The translations under genes and the position numbers were made by a program. DNA of 64,000 nucleotides from Limnohabitans sp. 2KL-51 (GTDB lineage: Bacteria; Pseudomonadota; Gammaproteobacteria; Burkholderiales; Burkholderiaceae_C): NCBI RefSeq assembly GCF_003063645.1, contig NZ_NESJ01000004.1, positions 229,923 to 293,922 of the forward strand, read 5' to 3'. Under the pieces are notes generated by a model. The model saw only the letters and a program-made list of their open reading frames with translations. It searched no databases and had not been told where the DNA came from. Below are positions 63,699-64,000 of this stretch, piece by piece. Within the stretch, counting starts at the first letter, position 1. Each line of letters opens with the position of its first letter.

Positions 63699-64000
63699 TC
63701 AGACCGCCGCTTCTTGTTTTAATTTGGACAGCTCTGCATAGATCGCCTTTTGTAGATCGCTGTCAATCGGCGAAAGGAAGTCTCTCAATATGCTTTCTGC
63801 ATGCCGATCGAGTTCGACGGATAGGTTTTCCGCTGCCCAGTTGATGAAAATCGCCCAGATAGGGGCTCCAGAGCCAGCCGTCTTCATGTGCTTGGTGATC
63901 AGCCAACCCATGTAATTGACTTGGTTTGTTCGAAGGCAGGCGGCCAGCGCAGATCGGAATCGCGTGTGGGTCAGTGCTATCTGGTTGAAGCTGGTCAGTA
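63699..64000 (-). CDS. Partial integrase-like protein (C-terminal part)
   Basis: The frame is open to the end of the window, so only the C-terminal 100 residues are visible. IALTHTRFRSALAA resembles the H-x-x-R block of tyrosine recombinases, and the tail (WAAENLSVELDRHAESILRDF) is helical as in some integrases. No typical GH...Y segment is obvious, so the assignment is tentative. The ATG at 63911 is internal. It converges on the complete integrase, suggesting stacked elements. Confidence 0.5.
   Translation of the reverse strand, partial: LTSFNQIALTHTRFRSALAACLRTNQVNYMGWLITKHMKTAGSGAPIWAIFINWAAENLSVELDRHAESILRDFLSPIDSDLQKAIYAELSKLKQEAAV

Overview
The window looks like a Betaproteobacterial chromosome, most likely Burkholderiales and probably Comamonadaceae. 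The evidence is a ccm cytochrome c maturation run, a methylmalonyl-CoA/propionyl-CoA carboxylase cluster, an intracellular PHA depolymerase, a complete isc operon and GC-rich coding in the first 27.5 kb. The species cannot be named from the sequence alone.

Bases 1 to about 27.6 kb are ordinary backbone. They hold the end of ccmF with ccmG-ccmH-ccmI, hemE (reverse), dusA, and a FadR-type regulator divergent from a propionate/methylmalonyl block: mutase, a VapBC-like toxin-antitoxin pair, meaB, pccB, pccA and a VOC protein that is probably the epimerase. Next come an RnfB-like ferredoxin, phaZ with a long Ala/Lys/Pro tail, tyrB, a ccdAB pair, uvrB, iscR-iscS-iscU-iscA-hscB-hscA-fdx behind two IscR-type sites, dnaQ and tRNA-Val(CAC).

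Right after tRNA-Val the composition changes and an accessory island runs to the end of the window (about 27.6 to 64 kb). Four tyrosine-recombinase genes are scattered through it (33.5, 47.7, 62.7 and 63.7 kb, the last cut by the window end). I see no conjugation genes, IS elements, CRISPR or rRNA. The island is a chain of modules. (a) 28.97-32.46 kb: six tightly spaced reverse genes, three GDL-motif paralogues followed by HIT, HNH and GIY-YIG-like proteins, behind a promoter and a terminator-ended leader RNA. (b) 33-39.7 kb: thermonuclease, integrase, unknown genes and an ADP-ribosylglycohydrolase with an unrecognised N-terminal domain. (c) 39.85-47.54 kb: a reverse eight-gene run joining a His-Xaa-Ser peptide system (hxsA, hxsD, hxsB, hxsC) to a cassette resembling sxtJ, sxtK, sxtI and sxtL of saxitoxin clusters (SxtJ-like membrane protein, DUF5989-like peptide, carbamoyltransferase, SGNH hydrolase). 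(d) 49.5-52.3 kb: a small protein, an SMC/Rad50-like ABC ATPase and a PD-(D/E)XK nuclease, a defence-like arrangement. (e) 52.3-58.3 kb: MerR-like coiled-coil regulator, VWA protein, membrane proteins, HD protein and trypsin-like protease, with paired operator-like repeats. (f) 58.4-62.3 kb: a protein with family A polymerase-like motifs, a DUF6641-like protein, small basic proteins and a secreted octapeptide-repeat protein.

The strongest candidates for undescribed biology are the Hxs/carbamoyltransferase run, the SMC-like ATPase/nuclease module, the HIT-HNH-GIY-YIG operon and the polymerase-like protein. Families and motifs were read by eye. Function assignments in the island are inferences unless stated otherwise.
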